DNA from: Pseudolabrys sp035718275
GTDB lineage: Bacteria; Pseudomonadota; Alphaproteobacteria; Rhizobiales; Xanthobacteraceae
NCBI GenBank assembly: GCA_035718275.1
Contig: DASTHI010000010.1
Coordinates: 226,067-290,066, forward strand
Direction: 5' to 3'
DNA length: 64,000 bases
In this document: piece after piece, positions 43,878 through 52,548 of the stretch
How the letters are laid out: each line of letters opens with the position of its first letter
Position numbering within the stretch: the stretch's first letter is position 1
Notes under the pieces: generated by a model
What the model saw: only the letters and a program-made list of their open reading frames with translations
What the model was told of the DNA's origin: nothing
Databases searched by the model: none
Translations under genes and position numbers: made by a program

Positions 43878-45023
43878 GTGCAGCGCAGCCACGATCGATT
43901 TCTGACCACCCACACCGGCAGCCTGCCGCGCCCGGATGATCTCATCAGGATGATGTACGCCCGGGAGGAAGGCGTGCCCGTGGACCGGCAGGCGCTTGGC
44001 GCACTTGTGCGCCAAGCCGTGCTGGAGATCGTCAAGAAACAGGTTGCTGCGGGTATCGATCTGATCAACGACGGCGAAATGTCGAAGCCCAGCTATGCCA
44101 CGTACATAAAGGATCGCCTCGATGGGTTCGGCGGCACTGGCAATACATTTGTCTATCAGGACCTGGCCGACTTTCCCCGTCTTGAGAAGCGCGTTTTTGG
44201 TGACCCGGGACGTTCACGCCGCAAGACTCCCTCATGCAACGCGGCGATCAGCGTAGCAGACGCGACTGCCGCCCAGGTCGATGCAGACAATCTCAACTGG
44301 GCGCTCGGACAGGTGAAAGCCGCCGGGGGATTCATGAGCGCGGCGTCGCCCGGGGTCGTCTCTTTGTTTTTTCGAAATGACTACTACAAAAACTTCGAGA
44401 GCTATCTTTTTGCGATCGCAGATGCCATGCGCAACGAATACGAGACAGTCGCACGGGCGGGCCTCACCTTGCAGATCGATTGTCCCGACCTCGCGATGGG
44501 TCGGCACATCCAATATGCGCACCTGACGTTGGCAGAATTCCGCAAACGAGCGCAAATGCATGTCGAGGCACTCAATCACGCCGTTGCACATATTCCCGCC
44601 GACCAGCTGCGCATGCATCTATGCTGGGGCAACTACGAGGGCCCGCATCATCGCGACGTCGCTCTTGGCGACATTATCGATATCGTTTTCCTGGCCAGGC
44701 CGACGGCAATTTCGCTCGAGGCGGCCAATCCTCGTCACGCTCACGAATGGATCCTGTTCAAGGACGTGAAATTGCCCGATGGAAAACTTCTCATCCCCGG
44801 CGTCGTCGAATCGAAATCGAATTTCATCGAACACCCGGAGCTGGTCGCGCAGCGGATTGCGCGCTACGCGAACCTTGTCGGGCGGGAAAATGTCATTGCC
44901 GGCAGTGACTGCGGCTTTGGCACCTGGGTAGGACAGGCCGCAGTCGATCCTGACGTCGTTTTCGCCAAACTGAGGGCGATGGCCGAAGGCGCCGACATGG
45001 CATCTCGGCAATTCTGGAAATAG
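43878..45023 (+). CDS. Cobalamin-independent methionine synthase-like (MetE C-terminal) protein
   Basis: This 381-residue protein resembles only the catalytic C-terminal half of MetE. It contains TTHTGSLPRPDDL at the start, INDGEMSKPSYATYIKDRLDGFGG, QIDCPDLAMGRH, HLCWGNYEGPHHRDVAL, then NPRHAHEWILF and the zinc-type residues in VIAGSDCGFGTW. Probable zinc ligands are the His and Cys of HLCWGN and the Cys of SDCGFG. Such stand-alone forms may use other methyl donors or act in coenzyme-M-like or aromatic O-demethylation chemistry; methionine synthesis is not proven. GTG 43878 has GGGAG 8 bases before it. A serine hydrolase follows after 11 bases. Confidence 0.88.
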   Translation: MQRSHDRFLTTHTGSLPRPDDLIRMMYAREEGVPVDRQALGALVRQAVLEIVKKQVAAGIDLINDGEMSKPSYATYIKDRLDGFGGTGNTFVYQDLADFPRLEKRVFGDPGRSRRKTPSCNAAISVADATAAQVDADNLNWALGQVKAAGGFMSAASPGVVSLFFRNDYYKNFESYLFAIADAMRNEYETVARAGLTLQIDCPDLAMGRHIQYAHLTLAEFRKRAQMHVEALNHAVAHIPADQLRMHLCWGNYEGPHHRDVALGDIIDIVFLARPTAISLEAANPRHAHEWILFKDVKLPDGKLLIPGVVESKSNFIEHPELVAQRIARYANLVGRENVIAGSDCGFGTWVGQAAVDPDVVFAKLRAMAEGADMASRQFWK

Positions 45024-45034
45024 CGAGAAGGCAG

Positions 45035-46258
45035 ATGTCTCAAGAGCTGGCGAGAGCAAATCGGCCGGAAGAAGTGGGGCTCTCATCCGAGCGGCTGCGC
45101 CGGCTCAGCAATGAGCTCACGATCGGTATTGAAAAAGGCCTGGTGCCCGGAGCCGTCGCGCTGATCGCCCGTAGTGGCAAGATCGCCTATTTGGAAGCGC
45201 TTGGCTTCCGAGATCGGGAAGCACATGCACCAATGATGCCCGATACTATTTTCCGCATTGCCTCGATGACCAAGCCGTTCACGTCGGTTGCCGCCATGAT
45301 GCTGGCCGAGGAAGGCAAGCTGTTTATTCCAGACCCGGTCGCGCGCTACATCCCCGAATTCGCCAACATCAAGGTCGCAGTCCGTTCGGATGAGACATCA
45401 GCAAAGACTTTAAAGACCGAGGCCTGCCGTCGCGACATGACGGTGCAGGATTTGCTGCGGCACACCTCAGGTCTTACGTATCCGATGCTGACAGGCCCTC
45501 TTCTGAGGCAAGCCTACGAGGCGGCCAATGTGGTCGACATCGAGCAAAGCAATTCCGACATGGTTGCGAGGCTCGCGACCATTCCGCTCGCCTACCAACC
45601 CGGCAGCACCTGGCAATACGGAATGTCGACGGATGTGCTTGGACGGGTTGTTGAAGTCGCCTCCGGGATGCCGCTTGATCTGTTCATCCTTGACCGCATC
45701 TGCCGGCCGCTCGGCCTCAAGGATACGACCTTCGGTTCTATTTCGGCTGACCGTGCGGCGCAGCCGCAAGTCGAGGCCGGATCCGGCAAGCGACCGCCGA
45801 TGCTCGACACGGGCGGCCGCCCCAAGTGGATTGCCGGGGGTAGCGGCCTCCTCTCCACCGCGACTGATTACGCAACGTTTTGCCAGATGCTGCTCAATCG
45901 CGGTGAACTGAACGGCGACCGTCTGCTGGCGCCGGCAAGTGTGGCGCTTATGACCGCAGACCACCTCAATCCGGATATCGAACCGAGCCCTTCGACGCGA
46001 CCGCTATTCGGCGCGCTTGCACCGGCGTCGGAGCTTGGTATCGGCTTCGGCCTTGGCTTCGCGGTGCGCACGCATGCAGGACGCAATCCGCTGCCCGGCT
46101 CCCTCGGCGATTTCTCCTGGGGCGGCGTGACGGGCACGTATTTCTGGATTGATCCGAAGCTTGAGCTCATCGCGATCCTGTTAATGCAGGCACCAGCGCA
46201 GCGGCTGAGTTATCGTTATCTGATGCGGACGCTCGTCTATCAGGCGATCATGGACTGA
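45035..46258 (+). CDS. Serine hydrolase (class C beta-lactamase/esterase family)
   Basis: This 407-residue protein of the beta-lactamase/EstB-type serine hydrolase family has the catalytic SMTK (IASMTKPFTSVAAMM, S-x-x-K), a YGMSTDVLGRV segment that fits the second motif, and WGGVTGTYFWIDP near the C-terminus, where HxG or KTG would lie. No signal peptide is seen, so a cytoplasmic esterase or D-aminopeptidase-like function is more likely than antibiotic resistance. It starts 11 bases after the MetE-like gene, so the two are probably co-transcribed, and may act on the same compound. Confidence 0.9.
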   Translation: MSQELARANRPEEVGLSSERLRRLSNELTIGIEKGLVPGAVALIARSGKIAYLEALGFRDREAHAPMMPDTIFRIASMTKPFTSVAAMMLAEEGKLFIPDPVARYIPEFANIKVAVRSDETSAKTLKTEACRRDMTVQDLLRHTSGLTYPMLTGPLLRQAYEAANVVDIEQSNSDMVARLATIPLAYQPGSTWQYGMSTDVLGRVVEVASGMPLDLFILDRICRPLGLKDTTFGSISADRAAQPQVEAGSGKRPPMLDTGGRPKWIAGGSGLLSTATDYATFCQMLLNRGELNGDRLLAPASVALMTADHLNPDIEPSPSTRPLFGALAPASELGIGFGLGFAVRTHAGRNPLPGSLGDFSWGGVTGTYFWIDPKLELIAILLMQAPAQRLSYRYLMRTLVYQAIMD

Positions 46259-46476
46259 GCGGGGCGAAAGACTGGGCGTTCACTATCCATTCGTCATCCA
46301 GGGACTACGCCAGGTCGGATGGCTTGCGAAATTCTAATGTCGCGCTGCAATCTGTTAAGATCTACGATCCCGAAGTGGAGACAGGCCGGCAACTTGTCGG
46401 CTTATGGAGGAGTTTGGTGTCGACGGTCCAATGGGTTTCTACAGGATCGTGAAACTCTTGTCGATCAGGTGCCGAG

Positions 46477-47334
46477 ATGGAAATCCTTGCAGCAACCGAT
46501 TTCTCCACCCGCTCAAACCGGGCTGTACGGCAGGCAGGCCTCTTGGCGCAGGGGCCGGAGGCACAGTTGCATATCCTGCATGTCGTCGATGACGATCAGC
46601 CAGACGAACTTGTCCGCATCGAGAAGCGCGAGGCCGAACGACTGCTGGCTGAGCAGCTGGATTCCATGCCGGAACTCAGAGGAGTTCGATCCAGGTCAAT
46701 AGTCACGACGGGTGAGCCATTCGACGCGATCCTGCGCGTTGCTGCGGATCTTGGCGTTGATCTCATCGTCATGGGCACGCATCGTAAACAGTTTCTGCTC
46801 GATTTTTTTGTTGGCACCACGGTCGAGCGGGTGATCCGCAAAGGCGCATTCCCGGTGTTGATGGTCAACAACGAGGCGCAGCGGAAATATGAAAAGGTCG
46901 TCATCCCTGTCGATATGTCGCCTGCGTCGGCTCATGCGCTTCGGGTCGCCATGAGGACAGGGTTGATAAACGAACAAGACGTAATCCTCCTCTATGCATT
47001 CGATGCACCGGCAAAGGGAAAGCTCTCCATCGGCTTGGCAGACCAGGCCAGTATCGAGCGTTACGTTGCCGGTGAGCGCCAGGTGGCTGTGGACGAATTG
47101 GCGCAATTCCTGATAGCGAACAACCTCAATCGGACACGGTGGTCGCTGCGGGTCGAGGAGGGAGCACCTATGGAGGTGATTTCTCGCGCGGTTTCAGAGA
47201 CACGTCCCGATCTCCTCATCATGGCCACGCACGCCCGCTCGGCGGTGATCAAGGCATTGATCGGCAGTGTGACGGAAGAGGCCTTACGTTTAGCGAGCGT
47301 CGATATTCTTGTCGTGCCTCCACATAAGCCATGA
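46477..47334 (+). CDS. Universal stress protein (two UspA domains)
   Basis: This 285-residue protein carries two UspA domains in tandem (residues about 1-140 and 145-285). The first has LAATDFSTRSNRAVRQA and LIVMGTHRKQFLLDFFVGTTVERVIRKG, where the G-x2-R-x9-G(S/T) ATP-binding motif is recognisable; the second has VVIPVDMSPASAHALRVA and LLIMATHARSAVIKALIGSVTEEALRL. UspA tandems help survival under stress, and many bind ATP or are membrane-pathway regulators. About 100 bases downstream begins the DUF1538-PII set, which suggests a shared stress or ion-balance role. Confidence 0.93.
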   Translation: MEILAATDFSTRSNRAVRQAGLLAQGPEAQLHILHVVDDDQPDELVRIEKREAERLLAEQLDSMPELRGVRSRSIVTTGEPFDAILRVAADLGVDLIVMGTHRKQFLLDFFVGTTVERVIRKGAFPVLMVNNEAQRKYEKVVIPVDMSPASAHALRVAMRTGLINEQDVILLYAFDAPAKGKLSIGLADQASIERYVAGERQVAVDELAQFLIANNLNRTRWSLRVEEGAPMEVISRAVSETRPDLLIMATHARSAVIKALIGSVTEEALRLASVDILVVPPHKP

Positions 47335-47431
47335 GCGAGCAATGGTTGTGCACTCGTTTTGATGCCAAGTACTGCCGCGTGGATCCGCGCTGGATTATTT
47401 TGCGCCAGGCACTAACGTCCGGCCGACATTG

Positions 47432-48127
47432 ATGCCAGTGGAATTGAGAAGCCGACTGCTGGAGGTACTCCGAAGCGTGGGGCCCCTGATAGGCTTAGTC
47501 TGTGTGCTTCAGGTGACGATCGTTCACGCCCCCGCCGCGCTATTGGTGCAATTCCTTGTAGGGTCGCTGTTTGTCATCTTCGGACTGTTGCTGCTGTTTT
47601 TGGGAGTCGATTTCGGCATCCTGCCAATGGGCCGCTTCATCGGTGCCGAGATGCCAAGGAAAGGTTCGGTTGCATTAATAGTTGGAGTTGGCTTCACGAT
47701 GGGTTTTGCAACCACGATTGCGGAACCCGATGTGTTGGTTCTCGCCGACCAGGTTGACGTCATCTCGAAAGGTACAATCGACGGTACTGTCGTTCTTTAC
47801 GTGACCGGATTCGGCGTTGCGTGTTTCACGGCGTTGGCAATGGCGCGCGTGGTGTACGGGATTTCGTTGCGCCTCCTGCTTACGGGAACCATCAGTGTGG
47901 CGCTTGTCCTTTCGTTCATCGCGCCGGCGGATTTTGTGTCCCTCGCGTACGACGCGGGCAGCGTTACGACCGGTGTGCTAACGGCGCCGGTCGTGATTGC
48001 GGTGGCCGTGGGATTAAGCTCCGTGCTGGCAGACCGTTCGGCGGTGTCGGACGGGTTTGGGATTCTCGGCCTAGCCTCGATTGGGCCGATTATTGCGATT
48101 TTGATCTTGGGGGTTTTGCTAAGGTGA
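47432..48127 (+). CDS. DUF1538 membrane protein, first half-transporter
   Basis: This polytopic membrane protein of about 231 residues belongs to the DUF1538 family. Its landmarks are GVDFGILPMGRFIGAEMP (between helices 2 and 3), TIAEPDVLVLADQVDVISKG and AYDAGSVTTGVLTAPVVIAV. Six membrane helices are likely. Each landmark has a counterpart at the same place in the next gene, so the two are homologous halves of one transporter-like unit. The start is uncertain (TTG 47429, ATG 47432 or GTG 47438). Its stop overlaps the GTG of the second half by four bases. Confidence 0.88.
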   Translation: MPVELRSRLLEVLRSVGPLIGLVCVLQVTIVHAPAALLVQFLVGSLFVIFGLLLLFLGVDFGILPMGRFIGAEMPRKGSVALIVGVGFTMGFATTIAEPDVLVLADQVDVISKGTIDGTVVLYVTGFGVACFTALAMARVVYGISLRLLLTGTISVALVLSFIAPADFVSLAYDAGSVTTGVLTAPVVIAVAVGLSSVLADRSAVSDGFGILGLASIGPIIAILILGVLLR

Positions 48128-48876
48128 CCGTCGCACTATTGGACGAACTGAGTTCAATCGCGTGGAGCGTCTTAATGGCGGTGTTACCGCTGGCGGCGAT
48201 CTTCATGATTTTTCAGATTTTCGTGCTCGGATTGCCGCGCGAAGACGTCCGCAGGATCCTGACCGGTACTGTCCTCGCCGCTGCCGGCCTGTTTCTTTTT
48301 CTCCTGGGAGTGACGATCGGCTTTATCCCGTTTGGACGTGTGGTCGGCGCTGCGCTTGGCTCGGTCGATCAGAAGTGGCTCCTCTTGCCGGCAGGTCTGC
48401 TCCTTGGATTTTTCACCACCTGGGGTGAACCAGCCGTACGAATTCTGGCGGACCAGGTTGACGAAGCGTCAAACGGTTCAATCCGTCGATCTCTGGTCCT
48501 TTATGCGATTTGCATTGGCGTATCGGTTAGTGGAGGAGTGGGCTTGCTGCGCATCGGCTACGAGATTCCGTTGTTGAACCTGTTGGTCCCCGGTTATGCG
48601 CTGGTGCTCCTCGCCATATGGTTCAGCAATCAGCATTTCGTTGCCATTGCTGTCGATGCCGGCGGAGTGGCTACGGGCCCGCTTGCGAACACCTTCCTGC
48701 TCGCCCTCGCGTTAGGGGTATCGTCTTCGATAGGGAAGCCGGATCCCATCACTCAGGGACTCGGGCTTGTGGCGCTCATCGCACTCGCGCCCATCCTCTC
48801 GGTCATGACTTTAGGCCTGCTGTTGCGCTGGAAGGAACGGCGTCAGACATCGGGTAAGGGAGCAATCCAATGTTGA
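48124..48876 (+). CDS. DUF1538 membrane protein, second half-transporter
   Basis: This protein of about 250 residues belongs to the DUF1538 family and is the homologous partner of the preceding gene: GVTIGFIPFGRVVGAALG, TWGEPAVRILADQVDEASNG and AVDAGGVATGPLANTFLLAL match the first half at the same positions. The acidic residues of the xWGEPxVxxLADQVD loop, shared by both, are candidates for ion binding. The GTG start overlaps the first half's stop (GTGA). The frame remains open far upstream through the first gene, but that part is the first gene in another frame. It overlaps the PII-like gene by seven bases. Confidence 0.88.
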   Translation: MTVALLDELSSIAWSVLMAVLPLAAIFMIFQIFVLGLPREDVRRILTGTVLAAAGLFLFLLGVTIGFIPFGRVVGAALGSVDQKWLLLPAGLLLGFFTTWGEPAVRILADQVDEASNGSIRRSLVLYAICIGVSVSGGVGLLRIGYEIPLLNLLVPGYALVLLAIWFSNQHFVAIAVDAGGVATGPLANTFLLALALGVSSSIGKPDPITQGLGLVALIALAPILSVMTLGLLLRWKERRQTSGKGAIQC

Positions 48877-49187
48877 ACCCCTCGTTAATCGTGAGCATCG
48901 TACGAAAGGGATGGGGAAACACCGTACTGGAAGCCTCCATCAAGGGGGGCGCGACCGGAGGCACGGTGCTCCTCGGGCGCGGAATCGGAGTCAATGAAAA
49001 GGAGTCGATATTCGGGATACCCATCGAGCCGGAGAAAGAAATCGTCCTGACCCTCGTTCAGAAGAGTGAAATCGAGGCGATCCTTCAGGAGATCATACGC
49101 GCCGCCGAACTGAACGAACCCGGTCACGGCTTGGCGTTTGTCGTCCCCATAGAAAGGGTTCTCGGTATGCCGCACATTGCGGCGTAA
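48870..49187 (+). CDS. PII-like signal protein
   Basis: This 105-residue protein has the PII fold: beta-alpha-beta repeats starting SLIVSIVRKGWGNTVLEASIKGGATGGTVLLGRG, shown in part, and ending EPGHGLAFVVPIERVLGMPHIA. The glycine-rich A-T-G-G-T-V-L-x-G-R-G loop and the EIVLTLV strand fit the PII superfamily. The T-loop is short and lacks the Tyr that is uridylylated in GlnB. It is therefore not a GlnB or GlnK. Its ATG overlaps the second DUF1538 gene, so it is translated with it and is probably a nucleotide- or metabolite-sensing regulator of that membrane unit. Confidence 0.88.
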   Translation: MLNPSLIVSIVRKGWGNTVLEASIKGGATGGTVLLGRGIGVNEKESIFGIPIEPEKEIVLTLVQKSEIEAILQEIIRAAELNEPGHGLAFVVPIERVLGMPHIAA

Positions 49188-49603
49188 GGCCGTCGAAACC
49201 GTACTGCTGTCGAGATTTGAGCCGCGGCGGGGCTGGGCCTTTTCGGGGCGCGTTCTGAAACACCCAAGTGCACTTCAAGCTCGCGAACGTAACGTCGATT
49301 AGTATCGGCCTCTTTCACAAGCCTACTGGCAATCACTGCACCCATCGCCAATCACTGTGGTGAATTTAGCAACTAGACGATTTGCATCAGCAGGTAATCG
49401 CTCACCTGTGGTGCTATCGCGTGTGGTCTGTTCCTCGGCTGATATTGGCGCTCTCAATTACGCTCATCTCGTACCAAGTTCCGTGTGCATATCCGGAAAG
49501 TTTAATCACCGGCCACTTGGCAAAGCGAAAAAGCTGCGGCCATCATGTCAGCGACGATCACGTTCGGGGATTCCGGGTCAAAATTGGCAAGCGCGGAACA
49601 GCC
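49188..49603. other. Intergenic stretch, no gene recognised
   Basis: The 416 bases after the PII-like gene hold no convincing gene, RNA or repeat. A short open frame on the minus strand (about 49351-49124) reads into the PII-like gene and has no known match. Composition is less GC-rich than around it, consistent with decayed accessory DNA; this is an impression, not a calculation. Confidence 0.5.
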
Positions 49604-49873
49604 ATGCTCAGGATTCTGCTTTTGACTGGCTCAATCTTCTTAATGACAGATTCGTCATTCGCCCAAGACTCTCCAGAGCCAACCGAAATGCAATGCCGGC
49701 TAATAAAATTGGCCGTCGCTCAGTACGGATACGCCGCGGCCCGGCGGCATGCTTTGCAAACCTATGGTCCGGAAGCCGTCAAAACTGGCGACAAGTGTTT
49801 TACGAAACACGGCGGCCGAGCTTCGAACGTCTCGGCAACGCCTGACAATGGACGCGGTGCGCGGGTGAAGTAA
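49604..49873 (+). CDS. Small secreted protein of unknown function
   Basis: This 89-residue protein has a signal peptide (MLRILLLTGSIFLMTDSSFA, cleavage before QDSPEP). The mature part contains two cysteines, in EMQCRLIKLAVAQYGYAAARRHA and GDKCFTKHGG, which may form a disulfide. It resembles the many small periplasmic proteins of rhizobia; no family is recognised. The ribosome binding site is weak (GCGGAAC). The frame extends upstream to 49382 without signal-like sequence, so the ATG at 49604 is preferred. Confidence 0.6.
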   Translation: MLRILLLTGSIFLMTDSSFAQDSPEPTEMQCRLIKLAVAQYGYAAARRHALQTYGPEAVKTGDKCFTKHGGRASNVSATPDNGRGARVK

Positions 49874-49966
49874 CTGAAGGGCACTTGCAACCGGCCAATC
49901 CTTGGGTCGCTTGCTCGCCATGCGACGGACTCAAGCCCTGTCACTCCTGCCCCGTGTGCAAATTTT

Positions 49967-50367
49967 ATGTTGCAGCTTCTTTTCTACCCCCGCGCCATCT
50001 CGGTCGAAGCCTTGCGCGAGCGTTCATGGCAGCTTGTGTTGCCGCGTTATCTCGAACGTGTGAGCGGGCTGGTCGAACGTTTCGGTGAGGCGAGCGCAAA
50101 GGGGCTCGGTAGCGCTGATGTCGCTGAAATTGTCAGAGCGGTTGCGGCGGGCCGCATTGCGGCTTTGCTGATCGAGGCGGATCGCATCATCCCCGGCCAT
50201 TTCGATCCTGCGAGCGGCGCCATTGCATTTGCGCCAGAGGGAGAGCCTGGCATTTACGACCTGCTCGATGATCTCGGCGAACGCACGCTGAAGACCGCGC
50301 CGATGTGATTATCGTCCCAGGTGAGCGCATGCCGACCGATACGGGCATGGCAGCGATTTACAGGTTT
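49967..50367 (+). pseudogene. Decayed baeRF-type (release-factor-like) gene, C-terminal remnant
   Basis: The frame beginning at 49967 reads ISVEALRERSWQLVLPRYLE, then EASAKGLGSADVAEIVRAVAAGRIAALLIEADRIIPGHFDP (in parts). It stops at 50308, and the homology continues in another frame as DVIIVPGERMPTDTGMAAIYRF up to about 50367. Together these match the C-terminal third of the bacterial archaeo-eukaryotic release factor family (baeRF), which ends in ERMPTxTGxAAIYRF. The N-terminal two-thirds are absent and the join at about 50300 needs a one-base frameshift, so this is a pseudogene. Family assignment is from memory of the motifs. Confidence 0.6.
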
Positions 50368-50694
50368 AGCGGGCTTGGGCGGTGCGACGCGCCCGAGACC
50401 GATGCTCAAGCAGATTACAATCGGCCAAGGGCAGGAATCCACGCGATAACTCGTTCCTCGCCGAACTCGAAAGGACATCGGCGATATTGCGCCACCGATA
50501 GTGCTTGGGATCGGTTTATCGATGAATTGCCCTGCCACTCTTGGCCTCGCTGCTCATTCGTTCGATGTCGCCGACGTTTAGCGAATGGCGCCCGCCCCTT
50601 GCTGTGCCCAGGCTTCTGGGAACCATTGCCATGGTCGTTTATCTAAATGACAGCATCGGCCCGATCAGCGGGAGGTAAGTGACGGGAGAAGCGA
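50368..50694. other. Intergenic stretch before the GH15 gene
   Basis: About 327 bases hold no gene I can support. Open frames here continue past the end of the baeRF remnant and lose resemblance to any protein. A good GGGAGAAG ribosome binding site lies just before 50695; a promoter for the GH15 gene is expected but no clear -35/-10 pair was found. Confidence 0.5.
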
Positions 50695-52548
50695 ATGCTG
50701 CAAGTCAAGGGTGCGGTTGCTCATCCCCAGTCGCAATACGTGGAGATGGGAATCGGGGACTACGCCATCATCGGCGATTGCCGGACCGCAGCGCTCGTGT
50801 CGCATGAGGGCTCGATCGACTGGTTTTGTCTACCACACTTCTCGGGGCCAAGCGTCTTCGCTGCGATCCTGGATCAAGAGCGCGGCGGTCGGTTCCGAAT
50901 CCGTCCCAAGGGGCCCTTCCGCAGTACACGCCGCTATTGCGGTCCCACCGCAGTTCTGCAAACAACTTTCGAGACACCGACGGGCTCGGCACGCCTCATC
51001 GACGCGATGCCGGTCGTGCAGGATTCAGACGCGCTTCATCCGCTGCGAGAAGTGCTGCGCATCATCGAAGGAATCGAGGGTGAGGTCTGCTTCGAGGTCC
51101 ATTGGAGCCCGCGGCCGAATTATGCGCAGGCCGATGCGCTCATTCGATCGCGCGGCGCGCTTGGATGGTCCTGCTCCTGGTCGGATGAGATTTTCTTTCT
51201 TCGCGCGGAAGCGCCGCTGAACTTTAGCTCGCAGGAAGGCGCGGTCGTCGGCCAGATTCGGATCGAGTCCGGTCAGAGAATCCGGTTTTCGTTCTGTTAC
51301 GCCAAAGCCGATATCGCAGTCGTTGCGTCGCTTGGAAGGGAGGCTGACGAGCGTTTGCAGTCCACGCTCTCCTGGTGGCGGAGCTGGAGCGATCAGTGTG
51401 TCTATGCCGGACCGCATCGTGAAACGGTGATGCGCAGCGCAATCACCCTCAAGCTCATGACCTTCGTACTTTCCGGTGCCGTGCTGGCCGCACCGACCAC
51501 GTCATTGCCTGAATGGATTGGTGCCGAAAGGAACTGGGATTATCGCTTCTGCTGGGTGCGGGACGCCGCCCTGACGATGAGCGCCTTCACGGGACTCGGG
51601 TTCCGCAGCGAGGCCCGTGCGTTCCTGGAGTGGCTCCTGCATGCGACGCGGCTGACCTGGCCCGAACTGCAGGTGATGTACGACGTCTACGGCCGCACAA
51701 GCCTCCGGGAGCGCGAGCTCGGACATTTGGGTGGATATCGCGGCTCCCGTCCAGTCCGAATCGGGAATGGCGCATATCGCCAGGTACAGCTGGACGTCTA
51801 TGGAGGCCTGCTCTTTGCCGTTCGCAATTACGTTGAAAAAGGAGGTGACCTGCAAGACGATGAGGCGCGACTTCTCATTGGCTTTGCCCAAACCGTGTGC
51901 AGGCAATGGCGCGATCCTGACAGTGGCATATGGGAGATTCGCGGACGCAAGCGTCACTATACCTTTTCGAAGTTCATGTGCTGGGCCGCCCTCGATTCTC
52001 TGATCAAGCTGAACGATCGCGGGTCTCTGCTCGTCGGAGCCGAAGCGCTCCGCCGCGAGCGGGACGAGATTGAACGCGTCATCGAGACACGCGGCTTCAA
52101 TGAGAGTCTGAATAGCTATGTGAGCGAACTCGACGGCGAGCGGCTTGATGCTTCGCTTCTGCTGATGGGCTGCCTTGGCTACAAGGATCCCGCCCATCCC
52201 AGGATGCGAGCCACCTTCGAACGAATCCAGGAGCGGCTCGGACGCAACGGTCTCCTTTATCGATATGAGGAAGGAAACGACCATCTGCCATCACGAGAAG
52301 GCGCATTCGGCATCTGCAGTTTCTGGGCAATCGACAATCTGGCACGTCGAGGTGACGTCGATGCTGCGAAAAAGGCCTTCAAGCACATCCTCTCTTTCTC
52401 AAACGATGTGGGGCTTTTTGCCGAGGAGATTGATCCGGAGACCGGTGAAGCCCTCGGAAACTTCCCACAAGCCTTCACGCATGTGGGACTGATCAACGCC
52501 GCGATGGCGCTGGCCCGCGGAACAGACTCGGATAGTCATTTGTCATGA
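50695..52548 (+). CDS. Glycoside hydrolase family 15 protein
   Basis: This 617-residue protein belongs to the GH15 family of bacterial trehalase/glucoamylase-like enzymes. An N-terminal beta-sandwich begins IGDYAIIGDCRTAALVSHEGSIDWFCLPHF (in parts), followed by the (alpha/alpha)6 barrel. The barrel starts at the signature ERNWDYRFCWVRDAALTMSAF and ends with GNFPQAFTHVGLINAAMAL. The candidate acid and base glutamates lie in the barrel and near EEIDPETGEALGNFPQAF. Trehalose or another alpha-glucoside is a plausible substrate. A small membrane protein gene overlaps its stop codon. ATG 50695 was kept although ATG 50746 also fits. Confidence 0.93.
   Translation: MLQVKGAVAHPQSQYVEMGIGDYAIIGDCRTAALVSHEGSIDWFCLPHFSGPSVFAAILDQERGGRFRIRPKGPFRSTRRYCGPTAVLQTTFETPTGSARLIDAMPVVQDSDALHPLREVLRIIEGIEGEVCFEVHWSPRPNYAQADALIRSRGALGWSCSWSDEIFFLRAEAPLNFSSQEGAVVGQIRIESGQRIRFSFCYAKADIAVVASLGREADERLQSTLSWWRSWSDQCVYAGPHRETVMRSAITLKLMTFVLSGAVLAAPTTSLPEWIGAERNWDYRFCWVRDAALTMSAFTGLGFRSEARAFLEWLLHATRLTWPELQVMYDVYGRTSLRERELGHLGGYRGSRPVRIGNGAYRQVQLDVYGGLLFAVRNYVEKGGDLQDDEARLLIGFAQTVCRQWRDPDSGIWEIRGRKRHYTFSKFMCWAALDSLIKLNDRGSLLVGAEALRRERDEIERVIETRGFNESLNSYVSELDGERLDASLLLMGCLGYKDPAHPRMRATFERIQERLGRNGLLYRYEEGNDHLPSREGAFGICSFWAIDNLARRGDVDAAKKAFKHILSFSNDVGLFAEEIDPETGEALGNFPQAFTHVGLINAAMALARGTDSDSHLS

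Noticed and set aside
50305..50646. A 113-codon frame after the baeRF remnant
   Set aside because: Only its first part (to about 50367) resembles a protein, as the shifted end of the pseudogene; the rest is not protein-like.
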